Source: a bacterium (GTDB lineage: Bacteria; Electryoneota; Electryoneia; Electryoneales; Electryoneaceae). From it: a stretch of 64,000 bases of DNA. The stretch's first letter is position 1, and each line of letters begins with the position of its first letter. The stretch is taken from positions 1 to 64,000 of the forward strand of contig JANQEY010000305.1 in the NCBI GenBank assembly GCA_028278125.1. The letters are read 5' to 3'. A program made the position numbers and the translations under genes. Shown here one piece after another: positions 39,928 through 50,100 of the stretch. Under the pieces are notes generated by a model, which was given only the letters and a program-made list of their open reading frames with translations, did not search any database and had not been told where the DNA came from.

Positions 39928-42612
39928 ATGCATGAAGCGACAAAGGTCAAGGAAGACGTTTGGATTCCGACATGTTGCGGTCAATGTTACTGTATGTGTG
40001 GTATCAAAGTCCGACGGCAGGATGGAATTGTAACACAGGTTGAGGGAAATCCAGACGCCCCTACCGGACGTGGTTCAATTTGTGTTAAAGGTCTTGCCGC
40101 ACCGCACCTGCTTTACGACCCATACCGCGTTAATTATCCGATGAAACGTACAAATCCCGAGAAAGGACTTGGCGTTGATCCCAAGTGGGAGAGAATTTCG
40201 TGGGAAGAGGCCTACGATATCATCGTCAAGAAACTGCAGGAATGCCAGGAACGTGATCCGCGCGGGCTGTTTTTCCAGGCTACAACTACCCAGGCCTCGG
40301 AAATCCGGTTTGGTGTCATCGGGTTCATGAGAGCATTCGGGACGCCCAATTACTGGGTTTCCGGTGGTGGATTACACTGCGGTAACGGCGCTCACTTCAT
40401 GAACGGGATCATGCACGTTTCATGGTCTATTATTCCAGACTTTGCCAACTGCAATTACGCTCTGAACTTCGGATGCTCCAAGGGTCACGGCGCGGGGCAT
40501 ACAGCTGTCCAGAACGCGACACAGGTTGCTGACGCCCGTTTCCGTGGATTTAAAAATGTTGTATTTGATCCGTTCATGAGCGCACAGGCTTCAAAGGGTC
40601 ATGAATGGGTACCGATCCGTGTCGGAACAGACGGCGCGCTTGCATTGGGACTTGTCAACTCCCTGATCAACGAGCATGGCATTTACGATGCCGAGTACCT
40701 GATGTACAAGACCAACTCACCGTACCTGATCCGTCCTTCGGATGGGAAATATATGCGTGATAAGGAAACCGATAAACCGTTGGTCTGGGATCTTGTTGAT
40801 GATAAACCGAAGGTTCATAACGATCCATCGGTCACCCGTGTGGAATACGAAGACGAAGCGCATGAAGTCGCTTTAACGGGTACCTATACCGTTGATGGTG
40901 TTGATTGCCAGCCGGCGTTTGAAAAGTTGAAAGAACATGTTAAAAAATATACCCCGGAATATGTTGAAGAGATCACCTGGGTTCCCGCTGAGACAATCAG
41001 CAGGGTTGCCAAGGAGTTTGGTGAGGCAGCCGAAATCGGATCGACGGTTACAATTGAAACTGAAAACGGTCCGAAGAAGATCCCAAGGCGTCCGGTAGCA
41101 ACCCACTTCTTCCGTGGATCACAGGGTCACACGAATTCCGGATGGACATGCCTGTCCATCGATATGGTTAACCATATCGTGGGTGCTTCCGATACTTACG
41201 GCAGCGCAATGGGACTGGGTGCAACAGTGCAGGATGGTTACAAGCCTACGGGTAAACCATACCAGATTCCTTATCCCTGCCCGGACGGCCTGTTGACGGC
41301 GAAGGCATGGGTATATGACCATGTACCGTATCCGCTGCGTGAGCCGAAACCACCAACAAGGCTCGATCTGCATGATATGTTCCCGACTTCGATCTACAAC
41401 GCGTTCACCATCTGCAGCCCTGAATGGTTCGATATCCTCGAAAGATTCGAGATTCCTTATCGTCCGGATGTGATGGTTAACTTCGGGTCGAATTCAGTAA
41501 TGACAATGGGTAACGCTGAGACGGTTACCGAGAACTTCCTCAAGAAATTCAAGTTTATCTTCTCGTTCCAGCTTTATGTGACTGAATTTGAGGAAGCTGT
41601 TGCAGACGTCGTTTTACCTGACGCCTGCTACCTTGAACGGTATACACCGGCTGTAAGCTTCCCGTCAACCTTCTCCCATCCGCAGGGCGAGGATGACTGG
41701 GGCTGGACAATCAGGCAGCCTGTTGTTGAACCACTTTATGAACGTAGAGACTTTAACAAGGTAATGATCGAACTCAGCAAAAAACTGGGTATCGCCGGTA
41801 AGTATTACAAGGGACTCAACGATACCATCCCCATGCGTTACGGTGGCGAGATGGATGAAAAATACAAGCTGGTTGAAGATGGTAGTGTCGATCACACCTG
41901 GGAAGATGTCTGCGATCGCCTGGTGAAAGACCGTTTCGGTGAAGAACATGACCTGGAATATTTCAAGCAGAGAGGTCTGTTCACCTGGCCGAAACGCAAA
42001 GAAGACGTTTACTGGAAATGGTTTAATCCTTCCCGTGTACCGGTGTACTTCGAATACTTCATCGATGCAGGAGAGAAAATGACCAAGTTGTGGGATAAAT
42101 ATAAAGGTAACGACTTCTTCAATTTTGACTGGACTCGCTTCAAGGCACTTGCAGACTGGTACCCGTGCCCGACTCACAACGAAAAGAATCCCGAATTTGA
42201 TATGAACACCTTCTACTGGCGCGCGGTGGTGCATTGTAATTCACTGACCCAGCAGAATCCTTACCTCGACGAATGCGCCCAGGAAGATCCCTATATCTAC
42301 GCTGTGCAGATGCATGTAAAAACCGCGGAAGAGAAAGGGATCAAGAATGGCGACTATATCTGGCTGGAAAACCCGGATGGACACAAGGTTAGAGGCTGGG
42401 TACAGCTCTGCGAAGGTATTGAGCCGAAGCACCTTGCCATAGCCGCGGTTGCAGGACACTGGGGTAAACATATGCCGATTGCCAAGGGTAAGGGAGTATT
42501 CTTTAATGACCTCGTCGAAATGGACCTCGATCATACCGATCCCCTGACGTTTAATCAGGATATCTGCTGCCGGGTCAAGGTTTATAAAGACAACGGGACA
42601 AATGGAAGCTAA
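39928..42612 (+). CDS. Molybdopterin oxidoreductase catalytic subunit, candidate phenylacetyl-CoA:acceptor oxidoreductase PadB
   Basis: 894 residues from the ATG at 39928, which has AGGAG 7 nt upstream; the ATG at 39907 has none. DMSO-reductase-family enzyme: N-terminal cluster Cys CGQCYCMC (Cx2Cx3C) with a fourth in SICVKG, likely Mo-ligand Cys in GGGLHCGNGAH, pterin contacts KGHEWVPIRVGTDGALALG. No twin-Arg signal or hydrophobic N-terminus, so the subunit stays in the cytoplasm, unlike PsrA/PhsA/TtrA. With a ferredoxin subunit and an NrfD anchor this matches PadBCD, which turns phenylacetyl-CoA into phenylglyoxylate next to benzoyl-CoA metabolism. Arsenate or sulfur-compound reductases are less likely because they are exported. 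Confidence 0.75.
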   Translation: MHEATKVKEDVWIPTCCGQCYCMCGIKVRRQDGIVTQVEGNPDAPTGRGSICVKGLAAPHLLYDPYRVNYPMKRTNPEKGLGVDPKWERISWEEAYDIIVKKLQECQERDPRGLFFQATTTQASEIRFGVIGFMRAFGTPNYWVSGGGLHCGNGAHFMNGIMHVSWSIIPDFANCNYALNFGCSKGHGAGHTAVQNATQVADARFRGFKNVVFDPFMSAQASKGHEWVPIRVGTDGALALGLVNSLINEHGIYDAEYLMYKTNSPYLIRPSDGKYMRDKETDKPLVWDLVDDKPKVHNDPSVTRVEYEDEAHEVALTGTYTVDGVDCQPAFEKLKEHVKKYTPEYVEEITWVPAETISRVAKEFGEAAEIGSTVTIETENGPKKIPRRPVATHFFRGSQGHTNSGWTCLSIDMVNHIVGASDTYGSAMGLGATVQDGYKPTGKPYQIPYPCPDGLLTAKAWVYDHVPYPLREPKPPTRLDLHDMFPTSIYNAFTICSPEWFDILERFEIPYRPDVMVNFGSNSVMTMGNAETVTENFLKKFKFIFSFQLYVTEFEEAVADVVLPDACYLERYTPAVSFPSTFSHPQGEDDWGWTIRQPVVEPLYERRDFNKVMIELSKKLGIAGKYYKGLNDTIPMRYGGEMDEKYKLVEDGSVDHTWEDVCDRLVKDRFGEEHDLEYFKQRGLFTWPKRKEDVYWKWFNPSRVPVYFEYFIDAGEKMTKLWDKYKGNDFFNFDWTRFKALADWYPCPTHNEKNPEFDMNTFYWRAVVHCNSLTQQNPYLDECAQEDPYIYAVQMHVKTAEEKGIKNGDYIWLENPDGHKVRGWVQLCEGIEPKHLAIAAVAGHWGKHMPIAKGKGVFFNDLVEMDLDHTDPLTFNQDICCRVKVYKDNGTNGS

Positions 42613-42633
42613 AGAGCAACTGGAGTAATAGAT

Positions 42634-43260
42634 ATGCCACAATTAGGAATGGTTATCGACCTCAAGCGGTGTTACGGTTGTTACGCGTGCGTTATGGCCT
42701 GCAAAGTTAAAAACCACACACCGCCGAATGTGTTCTGGGCACGACTGCTGAAGAGTGAACGGGGAAGTTATCCCAACACAATGCGCCAGTCATTACCGGT
42801 ATTATGCATGCACTGTGAGGAACCGTCCTGCATGGAAGTGTGCCCCACAGGCGCGACCCAGAAACTGGATAACGGTATCGTTTACGTTGATAAAGACAAA
42901 TGTATGGGATGCAAGTATTGTATTATGGCTTGCCCCTACGGTGCCCGTTACTCGGTCGAAAAATGGGAAAGTTATTTCCCCGATGGTCTCCCTCTGTCCG
43001 AATATGAAGAATTTGCTAAAAGTTACTGGGAAGAAAAGTTCGGCTGCGGCGTTGCGACAAAATGCGATTTCTGCCTGGATCACCTTGAAGAGGGAAAACT
43101 ACCCGCTTGTGTAGATGCCTGTTCTGCTAACGCCCGGACATTTGGCGACATCGAGGACAAGCAAAGTGATGTTTCCGAACTGATCAGGAAATGCAGGGGA
43201 GAAGTACTGAATCCCGAAATCGGTAACAAACCGAAAGTTTATTACCTCGCGCCACGTTAG
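42634..43260 (+). CDS. Four-cluster ferredoxin subunit (PadC/DmsB type)
   Basis: 208 residues. Cys motifs for four [4Fe-4S] clusters: CYGCYACVMAC, CMHCEEPSCMEVCP, CMGCKYCIMACP and CDFCLDHLEEGKLPACVDAC. Conducts electrons from the Mo subunit to the membrane anchor. Cytoplasmic. It follows the catalytic gene by 21 nt. Confidence 0.92.
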   Translation: MPQLGMVIDLKRCYGCYACVMACKVKNHTPPNVFWARLLKSERGSYPNTMRQSLPVLCMHCEEPSCMEVCPTGATQKLDNGIVYVDKDKCMGCKYCIMACPYGARYSVEKWESYFPDGLPLSEYEEFAKSYWEEKFGCGVATKCDFCLDHLEEGKLPACVDACSANARTFGDIEDKQSDVSELIRKCRGEVLNPEIGNKPKVYYLAPR

Positions 43261-43317
43261 TAGGCCGGGTAAAAGTTTCACCAATGCTCTGTTTTATGAT
43301 AAAGTGAGAGGATTGTC

Positions 43318-44286
43318 ATGGATCCGAAGGTTAATGGTCAACTTCAAAAAGATTGGGGTTTTTTACTGGCGCTCTACCTGTTCCTTGGTGGTGTTGGTGG
43401 GGGTGCGTATACAATTGCCGCAATCAATAGTTTCCTGGGTAAAAGTATGGAATTATCCACAACGGTTGGTTTGTGGATAGGTTTCCCGGCACTGCTGATA
43501 GGCAGTATTGTCCTGATTGCAGATCTTGGAAACCCGGCAAAGTTTATGCTTGCGGGAATGAAACCAGGCACATCATGGATAGCACGGGGATTCTGGATAA
43601 TCTCTCTATTTATGGTTTTCTCGTTTTTGCACCTCGTTTTACACCAATTCACCGAAATGGATAAAACGAGCCCGGTTATGAATTTCCTCGCTGTTGGTGG
43701 GATAATTTTTGCTGTCGGAACCATGGCATATACAGGTATCCTGCTCGGTGCATCAAAGGGTATCCCATTCTGGCGTTCAGGAATTGTGCCGGTTCTGTTT
43801 GTGATATCAGCACTGGTAACCGGTCACTTCAGTATCATGCTGGGTATGGTAGTGTTTAATGGTGGTGCAAATATAAGCTCCGAGCTCAATTTTATGGCAG
43901 CTGAAGCGGCAGCCCTGGTAATTGTGGAAGTGCTGGCGATTCTCTTTTTCCTTCAGGCGGCGTACAGGCAGCCGGATTCACGTGAATCCGCCGAAAGAAT
44001 AATGCGTAAACGAATATTTATCGTCGGCTACTTCATTTTCGGTCTGTTCGTACCACTGGTACTGATGCTGGTTATTTATTACACGATGGCAACTTCAGGC
44101 TTAAACGCTGTCCTTGGAACGGCATTCGCAGGGGCTTTGTTGGGACTTATCGGCGGACTTCTGCTGAGACAGGCTGTGTTGATTTGCGGAACATTACCAA
44201 CCCTGAACATGGGTGGTTTCCAGTTCCGTCGTATCGCCAGGCCAAAAGATCCGAAACCGGGAATAGATAGTCTTCCTCCTCAGTAG
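43318..44286 (+). CDS. NrfD/PsrC-like quinone-interacting membrane anchor (PadD-like)
   Basis: 322 residues with about eight or nine hydrophobic helices, beginning at LLALYLFLGGVGGGAYTIAAI and continuing through AGMKPGTSWIARGFWI, typical NrfD features. It passes electrons to, or takes them from, the quinone pool. Followed by a strong terminator, so the three genes form a closed operon. The Gly-rich first helix and the acidic DLGN motif are conserved in the family. Confidence 0.9.
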   Translation: MDPKVNGQLQKDWGFLLALYLFLGGVGGGAYTIAAINSFLGKSMELSTTVGLWIGFPALLIGSIVLIADLGNPAKFMLAGMKPGTSWIARGFWIISLFMVFSFLHLVLHQFTEMDKTSPVMNFLAVGGIIFAVGTMAYTGILLGASKGIPFWRSGIVPVLFVISALVTGHFSIMLGMVVFNGGANISSELNFMAAEAAALVIVEVLAILFFLQAAYRQPDSRESAERIMRKRIFIVGYFIFGLFVPLVLMLVIYYTMATSGLNAVLGTAFAGALLGLIGGLLLRQAVLICGTLPTLNMGGFQFRRIARPKDPKPGIDSLPPQ

Positions 44287-44309
44287 ATAGATCAAAATTT
44301 ATAGTATAT

Positions 44310-44368
44310 TTCGCCCTGGAGAGCTGAAAAGTTTAAGAAACTGCTTTCCAGGGCGAACTCTTTTATAT
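44310..44368 (+). terminator. Intrinsic terminator after the PadBCD-like operon
   Basis: TTCGCCCTGGA (44310-44320) and TCCAGGGCGAA (44347-44357) form a perfect 11-bp stem with a 26-nt loop, followed by CTCTTTTATAT. Confidence 0.8.
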
Positions 44369-44449
44369 ATTATCAAATTCAAATTGAATCCCATTTTGGT
44401 AACTGAAAACCAATTCTTACAGTCCGCATTTTGGTGAAAGGATGGATTG

Positions 44450-45280
44450 ATGGATTCGCAAAAAACCCACGGTGGAGCAATTAATAACGTCAATGTCCAG
44501 CGTATTTCCATCAACCTCCAGTCATCGAGTACCCACAATGAAGATGTAAATGTAGCTGTTGAATCTCCCCTGGTTATCGATGTTGAAGGCGTGGAACACT
44601 ACACGGTTCTCTGCACACCTATAGACAAACTTGCCATGGCAGCCGGTTTCCTCTATTCAGAAGGTGTTATAGATAGTCTTGATGAGGTATCCCGGATAGA
44701 GTTATGTGAGGATGATCCTGGTATTGTTCGAGTAAAACTTACAGGTGATTCGCCTAAGATTATGGATCCCGGACGCAATCTTGTCATTGTCTCTTCTTGC
44801 GGTGCATGCGGTACAGAAGAATTCAGCACCAAAATTGATGCTCTCCCGAAAGTTCAGAACACACTTCAAATCGATAGTGGAATCATCCAGTCAGCGGTTA
44901 AAAACATTTCCGAATGTCAACCCGTGTTTGAAGCCTGTGGCGGTACACATGTTATCGGCCTCTTTGATAATGATGGAAAACTGGCGTCAAGCGCGGAAGA
45001 TACAGGCAGGCATAATGCACTCGACAAGGTGATTGGCAAGTGCCTCTTTGATAAAGTTCCTTTTGCCGGGAGCTGGGCTGTGTTATCGGGACGAGTCAGC
45101 TTGGAGATGGTAGGAAAATGCGCCCGAGCTGGGATTGAACTTATCGCCGCGATATCCGCCCCTACCTCTCTCGCTATCGAAGTCGCTGAAAAATGCGGTA
45201 TTACACTCTGTGCCTTTGTCCGTGAAAACCGGGCGACAGTTTTTACACATCCCCAGAGGGTCAAGGATTTGGAAATCTGA
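44450..45280 (+). CDS. fdhD: FdhD, sulfur carrier protein for bis-MGD enzymes
   Basis: 276 residues. FdhD transfers sulfur from a cysteine desulfurase to the Mo ion of formate-dehydrogenase-type enzymes. Motifs: sulfurtransfer pair SSCGACG, EDTGRHNALDKVIGK, SGRVSLEMVGKCARAGIELIAAISAPTSLA. No formate dehydrogenase is present in the window, so the nearby PadB-like enzyme is the likely client. The start is one of two adjacent ATGs (44447, 44450). Confidence 0.93.
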   Translation: MDSQKTHGGAINNVNVQRISINLQSSSTHNEDVNVAVESPLVIDVEGVEHYTVLCTPIDKLAMAAGFLYSEGVIDSLDEVSRIELCEDDPGIVRVKLTGDSPKIMDPGRNLVIVSSCGACGTEEFSTKIDALPKVQNTLQIDSGIIQSAVKNISECQPVFEACGGTHVIGLFDNDGKLASSAEDTGRHNALDKVIGKCLFDKVPFAGSWAVLSGRVSLEMVGKCARAGIELIAAISAPTSLAIEVAEKCGITLCAFVRENRATVFTHPQRVKDLEI

Positions 45281-45356
45281 TACTTTCAACCCGATTTTAC
45301 AATTAGACAGTTAGTGGATTCGGAAATTCCTGGCTATTGGTTGATCTTGGGAGAGG

Positions 45357-45386
45357 GTGTCGTTGCGAGCGAAGCGGAGCAATCTC
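45357..45386 (+). repeat. Left terminal repeat (copy D) of the GIY-YIG element
   Basis: 30-nt short form: GTGTCGTTGCGAG, then CGAAGCG, ending GAGCAATCTC. It is an inverted copy of the right end (45689-45718) with one mismatch. Its last 2 bases overlap the stop codon of the GIY-YIG gene. Confidence 0.9.
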
Positions 45387-45672
45387 ATTCTATTGTGTCT
45401 GATAAATCTTCCCAGTTCTTATTTTTACTTTCAACAAGTATAATTTTCTTCTGTCTTGATCCTCCCTTGATCTGTTTTTCCCGAATTAAAGCTTCTTCTA
45501 TTTCGCTAAATATTTCGTAATAGACAAGTTTGTTCACATTATATTTCCTTGTAAATCCATGCCTTAACTTATTCTTGTGTTCAAAAACCCTCCTGACAAG
45601 GTTTCCCGTAACTCCAGTATATAGCACCCGATTAGACTTATTTGTCATTATGTAGATGTAATACTGTTTCAA
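45385..45672 (-). CDS. GIY-YIG nuclease-domain protein (UPF0213/SLX1-like small form)
   Basis: 95 residues. GIY-YIG signature YYIYIMTNKSNRVLYTGVTGNL (motif YIY...YTG), catalytic Arg in RRVFEHK and Glu-rich IEEALIREKQIKGG with the metal-binding Glu. TTG start at 45672 with GAGGGG upstream. Family members are small, stand-alone nucleases frequently found in association with dispersed repeats. No partner domain. See the flanking repeats. Confidence 0.9.
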   Translation of the reverse strand: MKQYYIYIMTNKSNRVLYTGVTGNLVRRVFEHKNKLRHGFTRKYNVNKLVYYEIFSEIEEALIREKQIKGGSRQKKIILVESKNKNWEDLSDTIE

Positions 45673-45688
45673 AAGCTACCCCTCAAAG

Positions 45689-45718
45689 GAGATTGCTTCG
45701 CTTCGCTCGCAACGACAC
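45689..45718 (-). repeat. Right terminal repeat (copy E) of the GIY-YIG element
   Basis: 30-nt short form in minus orientation; inverted partner of copy D, with one mismatch (GAAGCAATCTC versus GGAGCAATCTC). Confidence 0.9.
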
Positions 45719-45787
45719 CTAAGACAAGTCTTTCCTAGTGTCATCCGAATTTATATTTGTTAAGGTGTCTAATATATTGCTGAAAAA

Positions 45788-46996
45788 TTAAACCACCCCA
45801 TCATCCTTCAAAGACTCCACCTGCCCCTCATCATACCCCAGGACATCTTTCAATATCTCGCCCGTATGTTCACCTACCAATGGTGGCGGAAGAGTAATTG
45901 AAGCCGGTGTATCGGAATATTTAACAGGCACTCCACAAAGCCTGAGATTTCCAATTGTCGGGTGAGGTATCTCTTTTATCATGTTACGATGCATTATCTG
46001 GGGATCGTTAAATAGGCGTTCCATATTATTTACCGGCCCACATGGAACCTGCGCTTCCAGGAGAATCTCCATCCATTCATCACAGGTCTTCTCTTTCATC
46101 CTCTCGGCGACCAGGGGCAGCAAGGCCTTACGGTTTTCAACACGCTTGGGATTGGATTCAAATCGGGGATCATCCAACCACTCATCTTTGTCAAGAGCTC
46201 TTGCGAAATTTTCCCAGAGTTTCTGGTTGGCTGCAGCAATGGCGACGGGGAAGTCTTTGGTATTAAAAACCTGGTAAGGGACAATTGATTCATGGGCTGT
46301 GCCCCAACGTTTAGCTTCCTGCCCGGCGACAAGGTAATTGCTGGCAATGTTGGCAAGTGCAGACGCCTGGATATCAAGTAGGCTGCAATCGATAAACTGT
46401 CCCTTTCCTGACCGCTCACGCCAGATCAATGAAGCCATAATCGCCCCGGCTGCGTGGATACCCGTATGGACATCTGTAATTGCCACACCAACTTTGCATG
46501 GGTCGCCTTCCTGTTCCCCGGTAATCCACATCAAGCCGCCAACCGCGGACAATACCATGTCATATCCCGGGCGGTCACGGTAGGGACCGTCCTGCCCGTA
46601 AGCAGTAATGGAACAATAAACAAGGCGGGGATTAATTTCCCTTAAAGTTTCATAATCTATACCGAAACGTTTGGTCAATCCCGGCTTAAAGTTTTCAACA
46701 AAAACATCTGAAGTTTTCACCAGCTCTTTTATCAGTTCGATACCACGAGGATTTTTAAGGTCGATGGTAATTGATTTTTTATTCCGGTTGCAGCTCAGGT
46801 AATACGCAGCCTCACCCCCGGAAAACGGAGGTCCCCAGGTGCGTGTGTCGTCACCTCTGCCCGGCTGTTCCACTTTGATAACTTCAGCGCCAAGGTCGCC
46901 AAGGGACATGGTACAGGTTGGTCCGGCAAGTATGCGTGATAAATCGAGAATCCGTATCCCTGTGAGGGGTTTTTCTGCGCCAACGTTTGCTTGCAT
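45788..46996 (-). CDS. CaiB/BaiF-family (class III) CoA-transferase
   Basis: 402 residues. Class III CoA-transferases move CoA between carboxylates via an aspartyl anhydride. Motifs: LDLSRILAGPTCTMSLGDLGAEVIKVE, NRNKKSITIDLK, catalytic Asp in RPGYDMVLSAVGGLM. The sequence resembles the succinyl-CoA:glutarate/dicarboxylate type more than formyl-CoA transferase, but this is impression only. A role in activating an aromatic or dicarboxylic acid such as glutarate or benzoate, or succinyl-CoA dependent activation, would fill the missing CoA-ligase step. Monocistronic. Confidence 0.87.
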   Translation of the reverse strand: MQANVGAEKPLTGIRILDLSRILAGPTCTMSLGDLGAEVIKVEQPGRGDDTRTWGPPFSGGEAAYYLSCNRNKKSITIDLKNPRGIELIKELVKTSDVFVENFKPGLTKRFGIDYETLREINPRLVYCSITAYGQDGPYRDRPGYDMVLSAVGGLMWITGEQEGDPCKVGVAITDVHTGIHAAGAIMASLIWRERSGKGQFIDCSLLDIQASALANIASNYLVAGQEAKRWGTAHESIVPYQVFNTKDFPVAIAAANQKLWENFARALDKDEWLDDPRFESNPKRVENRKALLPLVAERMKEKTCDEWMEILLEAQVPCGPVNNMERLFNDPQIMHRNMIKEIPHPTIGNLRLCGVPVKYSDTPASITLPPPLVGEHTGEILKDVLGYDEGQVESLKDDGVV

Positions 46997-47101
46997 CGCT
47001 TATTCCTTATAATCTTTGGGAACACAATTTGAACGGGTAATGGTATTCAATTCAGGATCAGGTAAGCAAGGATCTAATATAATTATTCTTGAATACAGTG
47101 T

Positions 47102-50100
47102 CTAATTAGGATTTGGTTGAAAATTATCATCTGAATCTTGAAGCCCGTTCTGTGTCTCATCTATATCGTTTTCCTCGCCATTTTTCAGATCAATAATTTC
47201 TATACCTTCAGCATAATTCTTTTTATCATAATATGTTGAACTGAGGAGCTGTTGAACGAGATCGACCATCCGATCAACAGTTTTGGGAATCTTGTCGAAG
47301 AACTTTTTCGATTCCGCATCCATGGTGTTTTCCAGCCTGGGTTCGAGGATATCATATGTACCACGAATGATCGCCAGGGGATTATTAAACTCGTGGGCTA
47401 TTGTAACTGCTATCTCACGTATTGCCCTTAATTTTTCAGTTTCTATTTCCATTTCTTTCGATTTTTCCAACCGGAGAAGTGCGTCTTCAAGCTCTTTAGT
47501 CCGTAGTTGTACCTGGGCATCAAGTTCTCTATTCTTGCGTTTTATAGTATTAATCCTGATATGAACAACCAGGAAAGTCACACCCACAAGCAGGAGAATC
47601 ATCAATCCTTTGAAGAAAGTGGTTTCATAAAAATATGGCATAAAATTGAGAGAAATTGGTCTCTCAATTTCATATTCCTGTCCAACCGCGTTTTTCGCAC
47701 GAAGTTCAAAAGTGTATAAACCATGAGGAATTCGCTGTATCGCTGCAAAACCTAGTGTAGAGTAAGGGCTGAATTCATCCATCAAGCCTGTGACTCGATA
47801 TGAATAACGGTTCTGGCTTTCATTTAAATAGTCCGGCAGGGCGAAATTGATTTTAAGGTCATGATTTTTTGGTGCAATTGTAATGTCAGACAATGGATAT
47901 AACTCTTCACCGGATTCAATTCGCGTAATTATGGGATGGGATTCTGATGATTTCGTTTCTCTAAAAGCTGATGTTTTAACTGTAAAATACGCGTTTGGTT
48001 GAATAGCAAGTATTTGTTCACCGTTTAGATCGATTAAATCGGTGATATAACTTTTTTGCAGGCCGTTACCTGTCTGGAGTGAAAGGAATTCCTCCTCGCT
48101 CTGTATATACAATCCATGTGATGTTGCGAATATCAGTTGTCTCGTTTCATCAATTATCATGTCGGTTATTATAGGGTCATTTGGTAGCTCGAATTCAAAA
48201 GGTTGGACTTTGTCATCTACAATTTGAACATATCCTTTATCGTAAATGAAATAACTGTTCCCATCAGGGCCACGATAATACCTGGTGTACCTGTTTGTGG
48301 GCAATCCGTTACGTTCGTCGAAAACAGCCATTGAATCACCATCCAGCCTGATTATCCCTGAGCTGAACGTACCTGTCCAGAGTACACCGTTTTCGTCAGT
48401 CCCCGCGCAGGTAGCGGAAAACGCATTTAGAAGACTTCCCCGTTCAATGCCCTTAAAACCAGCTCCGGAAAGAAGAGAATCAGTACTGAAAATGTCCGAC
48501 AGGTTATCAGTATGTAATAATCCGTTCTGGTGATATCGAATATATTTGTTACCTTTTATAACTAACGGGCCCATCCAATCTGCTATCATAATACTTGAAT
48601 CAGGAAGGCTAGTAAAACAATTCGTCCAGGTGAACGGGTATCCATCCGTTTCCAGAATTTCCAGATCTTTGCCATCCCACTTGAAAATATTGCCACCATT
48701 GTTTATCCAGGTGATACCGTTTAAATCATTTACCAGGTATTCCTTGTTGTTTGAAGGAGTTAAATAGCCGGTTAAACTTTTAATATTCTTAGTGTAGTTG
48801 TTGTAATGATAAACACGATCAGAGGTACAAAACACGATGGATCCGGTTCTGTCAAAAAGAAACGATTTAAGATCTCGGAAATGTTTTTCAGACTGAACAA
48901 TCCAATCCTGTTGTTCACCGTCTAAATGGAAGATACCTTCCCTTGTTCCCATATATAGATTGCCGTCTTCATCTTCAGCATAGGCTATGATGTCCAGTTG
49001 ATAGTCGGACACGCTGCATTTTGTCGTCAAGTTAATAGAGGGGAAAGAAATTTTTACCAGTGATCCGGACATGGTACCAATCCAGATTGCCTTCTGCCGG
49101 TCAACCATTGAAATCTTGGGAACACCCGCTTTTGCCAGTAAATCATTAGACAGCTCCATCAGTTCTCTATCCCAACTTATAAAGACGGAATTATCCACGA
49201 AGAAATGCCTGGTATCCAGCTGGTCGACGGTGAAATATGTTACCCGACTATCAGGGAGTGATTTATCTCTGACTTTAACAATACCGCCCCCAGTTATTAC
49301 ATATAAATCTTCTGTAGTCTGGACAAATACAGAGTCAGGCGATACCCTGTATATTTTTATCGGATGCCAGATATCGGGATGTTTCGAATACCTGTAGCGT
49401 TCAGTTATTTTAAGCCATTCATGTTTACGGACATCCGGATTGTCAATCAGGTAACGGGATTCATCACTTAATTGATCGTTCCAAACGGAATAGTGGGTGG
49501 AAGGACCTTCTTCAAGGTATTTTTCACGGTATTCCCCTGCTTTTAATTCCCATAATCTGTTCAATTGCGACAATTTGAAATTATATACACCGCGGCTCTC
49601 GGTAGCCACCCAGAGTAGATCATTCTCCTGGTCGACAAGGAGATCATCGCTCATCATAAGTACTCGTTCAGAGGAGATGGGATTCCAGATTTCAAGCGGG
49701 AAAACGGCCTTGCCGCGTGCTAGAACTACTCCACCGTCATAGCTGAAGAAAAAATCCTCGCCCCAAAACCCGATATCACGGATTGGGCCAACCGTTAAGG
49801 GTTCAAAACAGGAAAATTCATAGGTTTTAAGGTTAAGGAAAGCCAAACCCTTAAATGTACAGAATACAATCTCTGATTTATCAGGATTTTCCTTGATGTT
49901 ATAACAGTAATTGTCGGGCAGTCCATTGTCTGTAGAATACCTGGTGAATTGTTCACCATCATATGACATGGCACCATTGTCGCCCCAGATCCAGATAATC
50001 CCCCGGCTGTCCTGCATCATGCCAAAAAATGTTCCAATATAGGGTAGGTCTGAGTCAGGATAACTCCAGGTTGCTTTTGCGGAGAAAGTAGATGGAACGA

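Larger units (their letters stand above)
45357..45718 (-). mobile_element. 362-bp GIY-YIG element with terminal inverted repeats
   Basis: Unit made of two inverted 30-nt repeats (copies D and E) enclosing exactly one GIY-YIG endonuclease gene whose stop codon touches one repeat and whose start lies 16 nt from the other. Solo long-form copies of the same repeat occur at 13777, 24262 and 35254. The compact layout suggests that the nuclease and repeat form one selfish or domesticated system. Direct target duplications are not obvious. Confidence 0.6.
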
